Shown: positions 10,264 through 22,838, counted from the stretch's first letter. The stretch: DNA of 64,000 nucleotides from Jacaranda mimosifolia (GCA_018894105.1 CM032119.1:18989246-19053245); one strand, 5' to 3'. The notes: generated from the sequence alone by a model not told the origin. Numbers and translations: made by a program.

Positions 10264-12717
10264 TTAACTTGACCCAGCGCCCTCGTCGCCGGCCCCTCGA
10301 GCGCCCTTATCGATGGCCTGGTTGAGCTCATCACTCGAAGGGATTGGAATCGGAACCAGCTTGAGCATGGCGACTACAATAGGAACCGCGGCAGTCGCTG
10401 AGTGAAAAGGTCCAGCCACATCGCCTAGAAAACACTCGTCCAGAGGAGAAAGATACACGGCCGCGTTGACCATGCCTTCCTTGACCTCGAATGCAAAGTC
10501 GTTAGCGAAGTTAAATTCTTTAGAGCAATCACTTCCAACCTCTTCGCCACCTTGACCTGTCTCCTTTGTTCATTAGTCAAGGGCGCAACTAGTGGAGCCT
10601 TCACAACTCCCTCAGCCATAGTGGCCTCTGCACCCCCTCGTCTTCTGGATAGGGCTGCAGCTGCTCGTCAAGAAGGTGACTGAGATATTCCCTGTCCTCC
10701 GATCGGAATTAATAGCCCAGGAAATACAGTTGCTTGAGGGTCTTCTCGAACGAGTTCCAGGCATCATCGAGCGCCATCACAATGCTCGCATCCTGAAACG
10801 CCGAGCTCAGCATGAACTGCTGCACTGCCTTTCGCCACATCAGCGATAGCTTTTGGTAGAATTTAGCTCGGGCCTCATCGAGGGGCAGCATTCTGACTAG
10901 CGGACCGACCAGAGTTATAGGCGACTTGCACATCTAGCCTAGCCTACTTCAGCAGCCCATCCATTCTGTTCCTCAACTTGATCGAGGCGACCAGCTGACT
11001 GTCCCTTACTTGGAGCTGACTGTTTAGCTCCTCGACCTGCTTGGCCAGCTCTTCGACTCTGGTCTGTGAAGACTCGAGCTGAGCCTTCAGAGTCTCCATG
11101 TCCCCACCTGCCTGCAAGTGCTTACGGTCAGCTAAGGCCAGCTTAGATCGCCTGTAGAAGTGATATCCCAATTGGTCGACCTGAAAGACAACATTGCTAA
11201 TAAGAATACAATTAGACCAAAAAGCAATATTCAGCAATATAACCTACTCGACCCAAGCCTTACCATGTTGGAGTGATAGGCCAGCGCCCTTAGAGCAATA
11301 TTCTGGCTCAGCCCCATTAGTTTCTTCTGGTCGGACAGGAACAACCCAGCTATTAACACTTTCGAAGGAGCAGCTCCTATCGACCTTGCCGTCTCCATCG
11401 ACAGCGAGTTGTGCATGGCCATGCTCGGCTCAGTCCCAAACCTAAGCGAGGGCAGTTTTGGTAGGTGAAACAAAAGCTCATCCTTGCACGACTCGAATAG
11501 ATCATAGCTCGATGGTTGGCCCGACCCCGTGGCCCTACCTTTCCCCTTTTCTGTAGCGGTTCTCTTCGAGGCAGGTCCTGCCTGCTACACCATAGGTCTC
11601 TTACCACGACCCGCTAGGCTATTACCGGAAGTGGTTATGGGTCGAGCTGGTGAGGGCATCGGCGACGGTGAAGGTGTCTCAGCCGCTGCAACTACTCAAC
11701 GAGCCGCGGTCGCCAAACAGCATTGCTGATTCCTCTTGGCCCTAGCCAGAGCCTCTGCTCTCGAGCAGTTCATGATCTTGTCGCGATCTGCCAAGCAACA
11801 TGATAGCAAAAGTTAAAATCGAGCAGAAAAATAGAAAAATAACAAATGTAAGCAACACAATCTACCTAGTTGATAGTCCGCAGGCAAATTTAAATGGGCT
11901 GGCGACAACCCAGCCAACACCAAACTCTTTTCCTCGATAAACACCGAGGCCTCCATTTGGCCAAACTCGACCAGATCCCGAACAAAAGTATTGGGCCAGG
12001 TCGGAGTTAGGTTAACCGACATCTCGACATGCCCCATCCACCAGCCCCTCGAAATATTGAACCCCTCATCAACTCGAACAAATAGATAACGCTTTTTCTA
12101 TTCTTATCCATAGGAAGAGGCCAAGGTGACGAGGAATTTACGATGGGGTCGAACAGTTAAGTAATAGAAACCCGACTCATCGGTGCTACCTGACTTGCGG
12201 GAAATGGGAAGATGGAAAACGTTCGAGAAATTATCAAAGTTGGCAGATTGGTTGAAAAGGTGCATCAAAACAATGAAACTGTAAATGGTTGAAAAATAGT
12301 TCGGTAGTAATTGGGTTATACACACTTGTAGGCCTCTAAGCAGGTCGACTATCTAACCACCTAAAGGAAACCTAAGACCAAACCTAAAGGCGTCCTCAAA
12401 CATGGTGATGCAGCCTGCCGGTAGTCGTTGCATTCGACCAGAAACCCCAGGCGTTAATAAATCATAGTCAAGATGAATGTGATACAATTGCCTAATACAC
12501 CTTAAGTCAACAGGAGTTATGGTGGACACTATCTCGCTGTAATGGTCAGGGGTGAATAATCGACCCCGTGATGGAGAAACCTGACTTGGCCCAGCTCCAT
12601 TACCCCCGCGATCGCTGCTCGAGCTACTCGACTCCTCTGACAAACCCCCAAGCCTATCAGAGTGGTAGCCTCGCTATCCCCCCCTTGGCTACCCTCAAAA
12701 TCAGATAAATGCAACAT
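10264..12717 (-). pseudogene. Antisense additional ORF of the Tat element
   Basis: An opposite-strand reading is open in successive blocks: 12643-12353 (Ser-rich start, then RLFTPDHYSEIVSTI and RLPAGCITMFEDAFRFG), 12325-12104, 12037-11813, 11607-11377, 11473-11231, 11237-10944 and 10933-10264. The first block resembles the domain found in plant proteins named putative gypsy-type transposon (Transposase_28-like). The 11237-10944 block is a clear coiled coil (METLKAQLESSQTRVEELA and following heptads). Antisense extra ORFs in this position are known for Tat/Retand elements; their function is unknown. Here stops and frame changes break it. The assignment rests on motif recall and on the position in the element. 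Confidence 0.65.
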
Positions 12718-13074
12718 TATGGCAATAAATCTAAAAACGCTAAGAAGAAGGAAAGAAAGAACTTACTGTATTGATGAACTAAAAGCAGAAGATATTAGCA
12801 GCAAAAGCAGTTGGCCAAATGCTCGACCAGACACAAAGGTAGTAAAAGTAAAAATGGTTGTTTTAACAATGCATATTTATAGGTGCACAAGCACGGGAAT
12901 CCAAGCGGTTGTAATAATGCTGTAACCGTCGTTCGCGGCATGCACGACACGATATAACCGCTCATTTAATGCGCGAAACCCGGGTTGACTTTCAAAAACC
13001 GTCATTGATAAGCCCACGTAACCATTCAATTAATTACTCCCTAATCCTTCTCGTCAAGTCCCTCGTTCAGCATT

Positions 13075-13091
13075 CGAAAGTGGGGGGGGAC
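13075..13091 (+). other. Polypurine tract
   Basis: CGAAAGTGGGGGGGGAC abuts the 3' LTR and would prime plus-strand DNA synthesis. The G-run form directly before TxATATGGGATAG is typical for this element type. Confidence 0.85.
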
Positions 13092-13825
13092 TCATATGGG
13101 ATAGCCCAATACGCTTGGCCCAAAGACCACAGGCCCAGGGGCCACCTCATACTCTGGGCCCAATTATGCTACCGACGTCGGATGACCCCAGTCAACCATA
13201 CAGATCGACATCATTCGAAGGCTAGGCCACTAATCGATACCTCGACCGCACTACTCGTCCAGCCCATAAGCCCCGCGCCATGCTTGTGATAGGTTGACCA
13301 GGGAGCTTGATTTAGCATGTCACCGCCTCTGCCGCATTAAATGCCCTGACAAATAGCATGCCTCCACATTAATGGCGCATGCCGCCCTAGTACCGCCTAT
13401 GCTACCACACCAAACAGGAGGCATGGGTACAGTGTCCTATTATGTCCCCAAAACCTGGAGAGGCAGCCACCTGGAATAGTATAAGGTGAGAGATGACTTA
13501 ATGGCCCCCAGGAAAGGACAAAAACCATTACAACATGTCAAGGGCATCTCAGACAAATCCCTATTGGGAGAAGGCTATAAATACCCTCAATGCAGCCCTA
13601 TTGGCGTATGCCGCCCTAGTACCGCCTTTACTCTGTTGCTCGTTATATATTCGACCTCATACTAACTTGAGCGTCGGGTAGCCTAAGCCGAGGGCATCTC
13701 GACTAGTCTGACGTTTGCTCGTGATTGCAGGACTCGGCCCAATCACCTTCATATACTGACCAGAGAGGTCGAACCCTTCGAAAATTACCCTCTAATCCGA
13801 CTTCAAGCAGATATCACCCTCATCA
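13092..13825 (+). repeat. 3' LTR of the Tat element
   Basis: 734 bp. It begins TCATATGGGATAGCCC, so the terminal TG has become TC, and it ends CACCCTCATCA, followed by the TSD ATATT. The TATA box (CTATAAATACCC) is at 13575-13586. It keeps a block of about 257 bp that the 5' LTR lost. A segment near 13601-13628 (GGCGTATGCCGCCCTAGTAC) replaces different sequence in the 5' LTR and nearly repeats the LTR's own segment at about 13373-13398. Confidence 0.9.
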
Positions 13826-13830
13826 ATATT

Positions 13831-14870
13831 TATTAGATAAGATTCCTATAACTCTCATTGGGATTTTGAAGGATGAATCAAAAAAGGGAAAAACAAATAA
13901 TAATTATAAAATTTTAACAAAAAATGCAAAACATCATTTTGATATAGTCTTTGAAACATTTTTTTTAATTACAATAAGATTTTTGCTTTTTTTTTTTTTG
14001 AAATATGTTAACTTTAGTATTTTTAATCAGCACAAACTACTTTAAAATAATGCAGCCAATGGATTAAAACATCTTCAAATTTTAATTAAATTTTAATATT
14101 ACATATTAAACTATTGGGAAGCATGTATTTTTAATGTTATTGCACTTAGAATGCATTGTTCGCTTATCATCAAATGGTATCAAAGACAGTCTTCTTAAAA
14201 TAATGTACACACTTCATGGAGTTAAAATTCTATACAAAATATGTTTTTACAAATATTTCAATTTTTTTGCTTAACTTTACCTAGGTTTGGATATGTATTC
14301 TATGCAGTGAAATGAGAATTAAAAGACACAGAACACAAGCCAATAGGACACAATAATTGAATCTATAAAAATATACACCACTAAATAATATTTGAACTAG
14401 TAGTAGAGATTAAATCGAAAATAACCCAGACAGCAAGTCTATTCATCAAAATATATAATATACTTTGGCAATAATACATTCATAAAATCTAAAAGTAGCA
14501 GCAAAAATCTCATGCCAGAATTAATTCCCACCAGTTGTATTTCTTGTTTACTACATTCCATCCTTAAAATTTAACGACAAACCACACAACTGGTCCATTG
14601 CAAAACAAGCATACACACAAATAACAGTTTTCTGCTACATCAAAATACCAAAACAAGATGTGTGGCTTGTCACCGACTTCATATTTCCTCCCAAAATGCA
14701 AAATATTTGCACCTCTAGTGCAATGAAAATAAGATGGTCTTTATTCATTTCTTGTAGAAGATCCTCTTGCCGTAGAAAGTATATTTTACATACTGTAATT
14801 TAGTTGTCATAAAATGAAATGTTTATATATATATATATATTGCAATGAAATAATGTATGATACCTGAAGA
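13831..14870. other. AT-rich DNA between the Tat element and the Helitron remnant
   Basis: No gene was identified. A lysine-rich open frame crosses the 3' LTR border to 14045, but its homology is unknown. (AT)n at 14826-14841. The 3' terminus of the Helitron could lie here, but no clear hairpin plus CTRR end was found. Confidence 0.4.
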
Positions 14871-15725
14871 TCTTCTTATTCTCTTAGGTGAAGGCTCATC
14901 AGCACTTAAATCATCATCTATATAGTATTCTTATTAATTAATTAGTTTAATAAACAATAAATAGGTTTTATTATACCCAAAACATTGCTAATCTTAGGAA
15001 ACAAATTAATTACCTTCATCTATAAACAACCTTTTCATGCTTGTTGACTTGGCTGGAGTAGGTACATCAATAATGCCATAAGATGCATCACCACATTCAC
15101 TTGATATTGAACTTGCTCCATCCTCCTTGTACTCCACTATGTTTGTGATAGTATATTGTGTATGCAGCCCATCATGGTGTGATGTGAAGTATTTCTTAGC
15201 TTGACAACAAAAGTTGTATTCTCAATGGACTTATTTATGTTCTTCACTGACACAAGGACACCTTGTTCACATATTTTCCCATGTTAAGCATGAATGCCAA
15301 CTAAAAAATAGGTTTAGGGTAGTATATGAATCAGTAACCGCTAAACTCATCTCCGAAGCCATTATTACATTCATTTGCATTGCTTTGATGACATCATCTC
15401 CAAATAAAGTTGCTTCTAATATCTCAATATCATCATAAATATTAACAATGACCATTTCTCTAATTTTTTTGAAAAAACAAAACAATTAACTTGATATAAA
15501 CATTTAACAAAAATAAATAGCACATTGAAAGAAACTTCCATTTTATTACCTCGATTTGGCAACAGTGTGTTCATTACACTTCCTACAGTCAATCAGCCAA
15601 TTGAACTCTACTGCATACAATGAATTGCATTTCTCACAAGCCATGTAATAGAACCTCTGCCTTTCGTTGGATACATAGACTTTCGCTTTCAAAGAAAATT
15701 TATCAACCTAGAAATATATATATAT
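14870..15725 (-). pseudogene. RPA1-like gene, C-terminal part (DBD-C zinc ribbon)
   Basis: Minus-strand exon-like pieces contain FYYMACEKCNSLYAVEFN followed by LIDCRKCNEH (a C-x2-C ... C-x2-C zinc ribbon, about 15700-15560). Next comes VNIYDDIEILEATLFGDDVI (about 15450-15380), the OB-fold strand typical of the RPA large-subunit C-terminal domain. The tail ends with PAKSTSMKRLFIDE and DDDLSADEPSPKRIRRSSG (15060-14865). Plant Helitrons often carry such a single-strand-binding protein gene. Introns are implied. The upstream half lies on the far side of the CACTA element, from 24128. Broken reading elsewhere suggests a pseudogene. Confidence 0.7.
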
Positions 15726-16041
15726 ATATATAGAAATTTTTGTTTTTAGGACAAACTATAAAAATAGTATATAAAATATAACATTTTAAAACTTGTACTA
15801 AGCCATAAATCCCAAATGTATACTACAAATATACCCATGTATACACACATATAATGTGTTATATGTATGCACACGCGCAATTACAATTACGCTTGCACTT
15901 TCCAGCCGAACTATATCAATAATAGTATGATATTTTGCAAGCATATGTGGAGATGTTTGTTGTCTGTTAAACATAAATTCAACTTCTATCAAAGCCTCAC
16001 CAATAAATTTCAAAGTGCACTGTAAGAGTACAGGGCTTCAG

Positions 16042-16510
16042 AGACGGAAAAATCCGTCTCGATTTTCCAATTTTCTATCTCAGACTAAACTTTGAGACAA
16101 AAATTTCCATCTCAAAATATGTTGGTGAACTCCAAAAGACGGAAAAAATCCATTGGTAAACTCTAAGAAGGATTTTTTTTTCCGTCTCAATTTTCGTTTT
16201 AAATAACTACTTATTATCTTCAATTTGGAAAATGTATCTGTCTTTAATTCTATCTCAAATTGTTTTAAATTCCGTCAGCATTTTTGTGAGAATTCTGTAG
16301 GTAAATTAGTTTTAGAATTTGTCTTTAATTTATCTCAAATCTGTCTCTGAAAGTAATAATTTGATATTCATATTGTCCATTATTTGTCTCAAAATTGTCT
16401 TTAATTCCATCTCTAAATTCGTTTATGAACCGTCTTTGATCTATCTAAAAATTATCTTTAATTCCATCTATAATTTGTCTCTTTTTCATACAAATTTATA
16501 GATAAATTGT
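16042..16510. repeat. CACTA left subterminal repeats
   Basis: At least ten variants of TTTGTCTCAAATT / CCGTCTCAATTTT / TCTTTAATTCCATCTC occur within 470 bp. Clusters of short repeats next to the TIR are the usual transposase-binding regions of CACTA elements. The chance reading frame at 16319-16501 is a translation of this array. Confidence 0.75.
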
Positions 16511-16739
16511 TATTTTTCCAAAATTAATGCTATAAAATAGCATATACACCAGCTCATCATCCAACATCATATTTAATTAGTCGATAAACTAATACAAATA
16601 AAGTCATTAGTATCTCATCTTATAAGATAACTCTTCCACAAAATAAAAGTATGCACGTCAACAAGTCATTAATAGTTCAAATAAGCAGTAACCAACCACT
16701 ATAATATCAATGAAGAGAAAGATATATCAATTACTTTCC

Positions 16740-19624
16740 ACTAAAGTCTTGTTGCTCTTGTGTTCCAAATCAACCAAGAAAGAGATGCTTTGTGTACCCC
16801 GCCTCTTGAATTATTTTACATAACATCTCTTGAAGAATCTCCTCTCTTTTCCTACTTTCTTCAAGCATAAGTTCTAGCCTCATCCCCTTTTCTTCCTCTC
16901 TTTTTTTGGCCATTTCTTCCCTTATTTTAGCATCATCTTCTCAACGTGTTCTTAAGTTAAATTTCCTTTACATGATATATAAGATGAACTTGTATCATTT
17001 TATATAATATTTGACCAAAACATGAACTAAAAACTAAAAAAACTCACTTTAGAAAGGGGGTGATATTGACATAACTCATCAACATATACCGATGGGCAAC
17101 TCTCAACACTTCCTCACTTAGATATCTAACCATAATTCTCAAACCAAGGGATCGTCCAGGGTGTGTACAAAAAGATAAGCTACCACACTGATCCACCATC
17201 CCTCCATCATCATTTCGTGGAACTTGATTTAACCTAGTTCTTACTTGTGGTTCAAAATAAGAGGAACAAAAATTTGAAACTTCCTTAGTCATGTATACCT
17301 CAATTGAAGCTTCCACTCGAGCTCGATTACCCACCTTTTTCTTCAAGTGGTAAAAAAGCCTAAAACACATTAAGATTGATTCTGAATTAGTTCCTTCATG
17401 TTTTTATTATTACTTTACAGTGAATAAATATAGAAAATTACCTTTCAAAAGGATACATCCATCAGTATTGGACAGGCCCACCAACTTTTTCTTCATATGC
17501 AAGATGAATAGGCAAGCGCTTCATAGTATTGAAAAACCTTGGGGGGAAAATCTTTTCTAGTTTGCATAGAATCTCAACAATATTCTTCTCAAGTTGCTCC
17601 ATGTGCAACATCATTGCAAAAATGCTCCGAAAAAAATTACTAAGCTCAGTTAATACTTCCCAAATTGGTTTTGGAAGTAGATCTCAAAATGTAATTGTGG
17701 GAGAATTTGCATTCATTCTCATTCACACCACTAGCTATATTCAATGAATATCCATTTGGAAATTTTTAAGATTTTGCCCAAGTAAACACTCATTTTATCT
17801 GTGCTTTAGTCAAAATGTAAGGTGCTTTGGGCTTGTAAACTTTTCCATTTGTATCCTCAAACAAATGTAGTTCAGGATGGGTACAATACTTCTCTAAATC
17901 TTTCCGAGCTTTTGCATTGTCCTTAGTTTTATCTTTGACATCCATCACAGTGTTTGAAATGTTATCAAAAACATTTTTCTTAATATGCATTACATCTAAA
18001 TTATGCCGAATAAGATTTGTATGCCAATAAGATAACTCTGAGAAAATGCTTTTCTTTACCCAATTGTGAGTTTTACCGAATCCCTTAATTACTTCTGAAC
18101 CGCTGGATGGGTTGCAAAATGTGATATCTACAAGCCCCTCAACCAAATGGCACATTCTCTCACCACTTAAGCGAGGAGGTGGTGGATCAGTTTCAATTCT
18201 ACCCTTGTGAAACTTATATGCTTGTTTGCTAAAAGGATGATCAAAAGGTAAGAATTGGTGATGACAATCAAACGAAGAAGCTTTTTTCCCAAACTAAAGC
18301 TTGAAAGATTTAGTGTTTTCCATACAATATGGACAAGCCAACTAACCGTGGGTACTCCAACCAAGTTAATAGATAACATTGCATTGGCAGGTTACTAGAT
18401 TCATTTAAAAGTTTTGTTTGCTACAAACATCATAAGTTTTAATTCTAGTGTTCCACAATGTTTTCAACTCATTTATTAGAGGCCGTAAAAACACATCAAG
18501 ATTTTTTCCTAGACTCTTTGGGCCTAGAATTACCATATTAAGGAACATAAAAGACTGTTGATTGCAAATTCATGGAAGAAGATTGTACACGGTTATAATC
18601 ATAGGCTAACAAGAGCACAAGGTTCTTGAACTACCAAATGGAATAAAGCCATCCATGCATAACCCAAGGCGTACATTACGTGAGTCTAAGGCAAATGATG
18701 GATAAGTGTGATCAAATGCTTCCATGTCTCACCATGAGCTGGGTGCGTCATACATCCACTTTCACAATGATTTTTAGCATGCCAAGTCATATTCTCACAA
18801 GTATACTTAGATGCATATAGCCTTTGCAATCTAGGTATTAATGGCAGGCAACGAAGCACATTGTACGAAATCTTTTTCCTAACCCTCGATTTCCTTGGCC
18901 TATAACGAGGATGACTAAAGATAAGACATTCTTGGAGATCCTTGTTCTCTTTGTAGTATAACGTGCAATTATTTATACAAGCATCAATTTTCTTATAACC
19001 AAGCCCCAACTTTCCTAATTGCTTTTTAGTTTTGTGAAAGCTATCAAGAAACTTTTCACTTTCTGGCAACATGCTTTTGATGATCAACATAAGTCGATCA
19101 TAGCAAGCTTCAGGCATGTCATACTCTGATTTGAGATTCAATAATTGAGAAATAGCAAACAGTTTAGTATGCTTGTTACAACTATCCCACAATGGCTCAT
19201 CGGCATCTTTTAACAAGTCGAAGAACTTTTGTGCCTTTGGATTAGGCAGTTCTTCATCAATCGATGTATTCGAGTTACTACCAGTGCCAATGGCATCCCT
19301 CACCATTGTTCTATAACGAGACTCTTCTTCATTTCATGGCATTGAAGAAGCCCCAATGTCACGTTTCCTTTTTAAAGGTTCACATACGCATGCCATATAT
19401 CATGACCATGAGTAACCCATTCTTCTCAAAGTGATAACGCACATTATCTCGGTTAAAGAACTTTTGTTACCATATTTTGAGCATGGGCATTTTATTTTGC
19501 CATGAGAAACATAACTCATTTGTGCACAGGCAAAGTTCAAGAACTCTTCCACTCGTACCACAAATGCATCTACAAGATAACCATTGTTATCAAACCATTG
19601 CCACATCCAACTACGATCAGTCAT
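16740..19624 (-). pseudogene. TNP2-like CACTA transposase
   Basis: Minus-strand blocks follow the canonical order. 19624-19400: transposase-associated domain (DRSWMWQWFDNNGYLVDAF ... FLNFACAQ ... KIKCPCSKYGN). 19306-18686: N-terminal TNP2 region (LLKDADEPLWDSCNKHTKLF, LLNLKSEYDMPEACYDRLM, LGLGYKKIDACINNCTLYYK). 18379-17790: core with a CPYCMENTK-like segment, FDCHHQFLP, KFHKGRIETDPPPPRLSGER, then HNWVKKSIFSELSYW and LIRHNLDVMHIKKNVFDNI. 17580-17044: the DUF4218-like part (NTMKRLPIHLAYEEKVGGP, ARVEASIEVYMTKEVSNFC). A C-terminal charged coil lies at about 16940-16740. Frame changes (for example at 18379-18160), possible introns and stops separate the blocks. Known role of the family: excision and integration of CACTA elements. 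Confidence 0.85.
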
Positions 19625-19699
19625 GCTTGCTGCATTTTTTAACCAATTATGTGAGGTTAGGATATGAAGATAAAGGCTTTGAAATCAAATGAAAAAGAG

Positions 19700-21005
19700 C
19701 CAAGACTTTGATTTATATTTATATATAATATATATAATAAGTATATTTATATATATATTATACATAAATAGTATATATAGATAAATATGTAGTTATATAT
19801 AACATATGTATGTATGATATATATGTATTATGAAGTATTTATAAATAATCGACTGGAGAAAAAGGAATTGATTTTAAATGGGTAAAGAATGGGCTTGACT
19901 ATGGATTGATTGCTTGAGTGGTGGCTATGATTATTAAAAACCCGCATGTTTGATGAAACAAATGCAACATATATTTTTCAAATGATACTGTGAAGAAAAT
20001 GCATGTTAGGCAAGCAAAGGCATAGACACAAGTGCAGCAAGATTTCATCAATACCAATTTGATCCCACAATTTCTCAAACAAATTTGGCCTTTTGGTACC
20101 TCTTTTCTTATACCACACAGCTAACCCATATGCAAGCTTGATACATATGGACAGACATCAGCAAACATAAAGAACATGATTAAGTTAACCTATATCAAAG
20201 CTTATGACACAACATACTTAGCTATAGGTCATTTCCTTTAACCCCAACTGGAAAATCAAAACTATAATGCCTAAATAAACTACAGGATTCTAGAAACTCA
20301 AGCAAGCAAAGGAAATTGCACACTAATTCATTTCTATCCACTTCCAACCCCAAGTCATTACATGGAAATGCCTACTCGATGTAGAACATTAACGAAACAA
20401 AGCCCCTTCTCTTTGTCTACAAAAAGTACCAGAAATTTTTGGTTTTCTGTTGTTCATTTTCTTCATTTGTTTCTATAGATTTTCATGCATATGGAAGCCC
20501 CCATCAATTAAGTAAAATAAGATAGTCATGGCCAGATCAAAGTGAACAATAATAACATATGAGAATACTTAAAATCAGACAAAATAAAAATATGGCAACT
20601 TCATGGTTTGGAGATGCAATAACAAGCATTACACTCTTAACACATAGCGAACTTTTGCTAGGTCAACAACGTAACAATTCAAGGTCTTCATTTTAGCATC
20701 CTAGAACATGTGATTGATGCCATACAGTTGGATCTAAGGACAAACGATTGCAGGAAAAGTATAAAATTCACCTTGTTTTGTAACAAGACTATCTACTCAA
20801 CATGCTCTTGAGTTCACCTTCCTCACAAAACGACTTCACTAGAAGTTGTTGGACAAATTCAGTAGAAAATTATATTAGCAAATGAAACAAATATGATTTT
20901 CATAAAAATAATGCATGTAAAAGGGCAAAAAGGAAAAGGAAAATAAATCAAATAAGAAAGATTTTGAGGTTGAAGTTAGAAAGGGACTAGTTATTAATTA
21001 TTCTG
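19700..21005. other. Non-coding part of the CACTA element, 5' of its transposase
   Basis: AT-rich, with a long (TATA)n-like tract at 19705-19830. No reading frame with recognisable homology. This probably includes the transposase promoter and leader. Confidence 0.4.
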
Positions 21006-21047
21006 GACAGAACCATAAAATTTAAGACTAGCTAACCCAAGTGTAAC

Positions 21048-22338
21048 TAGAGGTGTCAAATGGGCCGGGTCGAGCTAGCTCGGTCCATTTGACAGACGGT
21101 TCACGGTGGTCCCGAGCCGAGTCAGGCCGGCTAGCAGGCTGTTTACAGTCCGAACCTTGACGGGCTGAAACTTGAAAAATTCGGCTTTGCTCAAAACCAG
21201 CCCACTATATAGGTGAGCCGATTTATATATGAGTCGGGCTAGGCAGTTTGGCTCGTGGGTCGACTCACAAGCCAACTCGCGGGTTGGCCCACTGTTTTTT
21301 TTAATTTTAAAATAAATTTAAAAATTTCAAGTTTTTATCTTTATGTGATTATTAATGTTTTCCTCAACACTTGTACTTTTTTAAAAGACTTAATAATTTA
21401 TATTTATGTGATTTTTTAATATTTTACAACACTTAAATTTTTATAAAAATTTAAAAATTTATACTTATATTAATTTTTTGTATCAATTATATTTTTTAAA
21501 AAAACACCACCAAATAAGGTGGGAGAAGTTTGACATAGACCCCTCTACCCGTCATTAATTTAGAAAAAATAATTACTTAGAGGTTGATATGACCGAACCT
21601 CTAAATGTAAGTACATAATAATAACAAAAAGAAATAAACAACTTTGTAATATCTAAACATCTAAATATGCCCAATGATAAATCGGTCATTCACTCAAGTG
21701 ACCTAAATCACTCTCGAATTGAGATGCGGTCGTGGATGCGGTTTCAAGACATTCTTCATCGTCTTTTTCAAATGGAGGCAATATGGTCTTCATCTTTCTC
21801 AAATTTTTGTTTTTATACTCTTGGTCCAACCAATCTTTCCAAAGAACACGAAACTTGATCGAATCGGGTTTTAACTGCAGTCAATGTGTGCTTGCCCATA
21901 CTAAAGGCACTCTCGAATGCCATCTTCAACATTCGAGGTGCAAGTACGTCTCGAGCAATGCGTGAAAGAATTGGATAAATTTATAAATTATAAATTCATA
22001 ATTTTTCAAAATTAATAATTTGTAATTTGTAATTTGTAATTTAAAAATTATAAATTCCTAATTTTTTGAAAATTATAATTTATAATTTAAATTAAAAAAA
22101 TACTACGGGCTAGCTCGCGAGCCAACCCTTTTAGCCTGCGAGCTAGGCTAGCCTGCAATCCTTCACAGCTCGCGAGCCGAGCCGGTCCTGAGTTGCAAAA
22201 TTTCAGCTCGGGATGCATTTTCAAGTGAGTCGGCCCAGTCCAGCCCATAGAAAGAATTAAACGAGCCGAGCTAGGCTGGTTTTTTTTGTGGGATGGGCCG
22301 AGTCGGGCCGATTGGCCTAGCCTGTTTTGACACCTCTA
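21048..22338 (-). mobile_element. hAT element nested in the CACTA element
   Basis: 1291 bp. The left end is TAGAGGTGTCAAATGGGCCG and the right end TTTTGACACCTCTA, forming inverted repeats of about 13 perfect bases plus an imperfect extension. The 8-bp direct repeat AGTGTAAC flanks it exactly (21040-21047 and 22339-22346), as for hAT superfamily insertions. Both ends carry many GAGCC/GGCTCG-type subterminal repeats. The middle contains a transposase tail remnant. Confidence 0.93.
21813..21977 (-). pseudogene. hAT transposase C-terminal dimerisation-domain remnant
   Basis: The minus strand reads YPILSRIARDVLAPRMLKMA, then FESAFSMGKHTLTAVKTRF and CSLERLVG before a stop at 21813. The order ARDVLA...ESAFSMGK...TAVKTRF is the hallmark of the hAT C-terminal dimerisation region. 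More sequence in other frames to about 21680 (PFEKDDEECLETAS) may be the acidic tail. No catalytic part is left, so this element was mobilised in trans. Confidence 0.8.
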
Positions 22339-22838
22339 AGTGTAACATGTCAAAGAAAGCAGCAAACATCAAATATAAACTTACTGCCAATGAAACTTCT
22401 ACCTAGTTCATGTTTGCAAAAAACAAAACTCAAATTGAAACATCTATATTATCATTATGAAGTATATTAGATATTAAAGGTAAAACTATATTATTACATA
22501 TTTGCAACAAACAGAGAATTTTCTTTACCAAGCGAGTAAGTGGGAATGATTCTCTAAAAGCCAACAATTCTTCGACAGAACAATAAAATTTAAGACTAGA
22601 TAACCCAAGTGTAACATGTCAAGGAAAGCAGCAAACATCAAACATAAACCTACTGCGAAGGAAAATTCTACCTATTTCATGTTTGCAGGAAAAAAAAACT
22701 CAAATTGAACATCTATATTATCATTCTGAAATATATTAGATACTAAAGGTAAAAACTATATTATTAGATATTTGCAACAAATAGAGAATTTTCTTTACCA
22801 AGCAAGTGGGTATGATTCTCTAAAAGCCACCAATTCTT

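Larger units (their letters stand above)
3432..13825 (+). mobile_element. Tat-lineage Ty3/gypsy LTR retrotransposon, complete but decayed
   Basis: A 10.4-kb element with 5' LTR 3432-4015, primer-binding site, gag, protease, RT, RNase H, second RNase H, integrase, a 3' region with an antisense ORF, polypurine tract and 3' LTR 13092-13825. The 5-bp sequence ATATT at 3427-3431 is repeated exactly at 13826-13830, so both ends are the original insertion junctions. The order RT, RNase H, extra RNase H, integrase, the long 3' region and the antisense ORF are traits of the Tat/Ogre/Retand lineage. Every coding domain carries stops or frameshifts, so the copy is non-autonomous. Confidence 0.93.
21006..22838. 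repeat. Tandem duplication of about 270 bp inside the CACTA element
   Basis: Copy 1 runs 21006-21047 and resumes at 22339-22573 after the hAT insertion. Copy 2 is 22574-22838. Both share GACAGAAC(C/A)ATAAAATTTAAG, AACCCAAGTGTAACATGTCA, and a later block ending GATTCTCTAAAAGCCA(A/C)CAATTCTTC. They differ by scattered substitutions and small indels. Confidence 0.85.

Noticed and set aside
13725..14045. Open frame crossing the Tat 3' LTR border into flanking DNA (lysine-rich, KGKTNNNYKILTKNAKHHF)
   Set aside because: The first part is LTR sequence and the rest has no family I recognise. It looks like a chance fusion of LTR and flank.
19705..19830. Long TATA-rich tract, considered as an origin or promoter
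   Set aside because: Simple AT repeat expansion inside a transposon; nothing specific supports a function.
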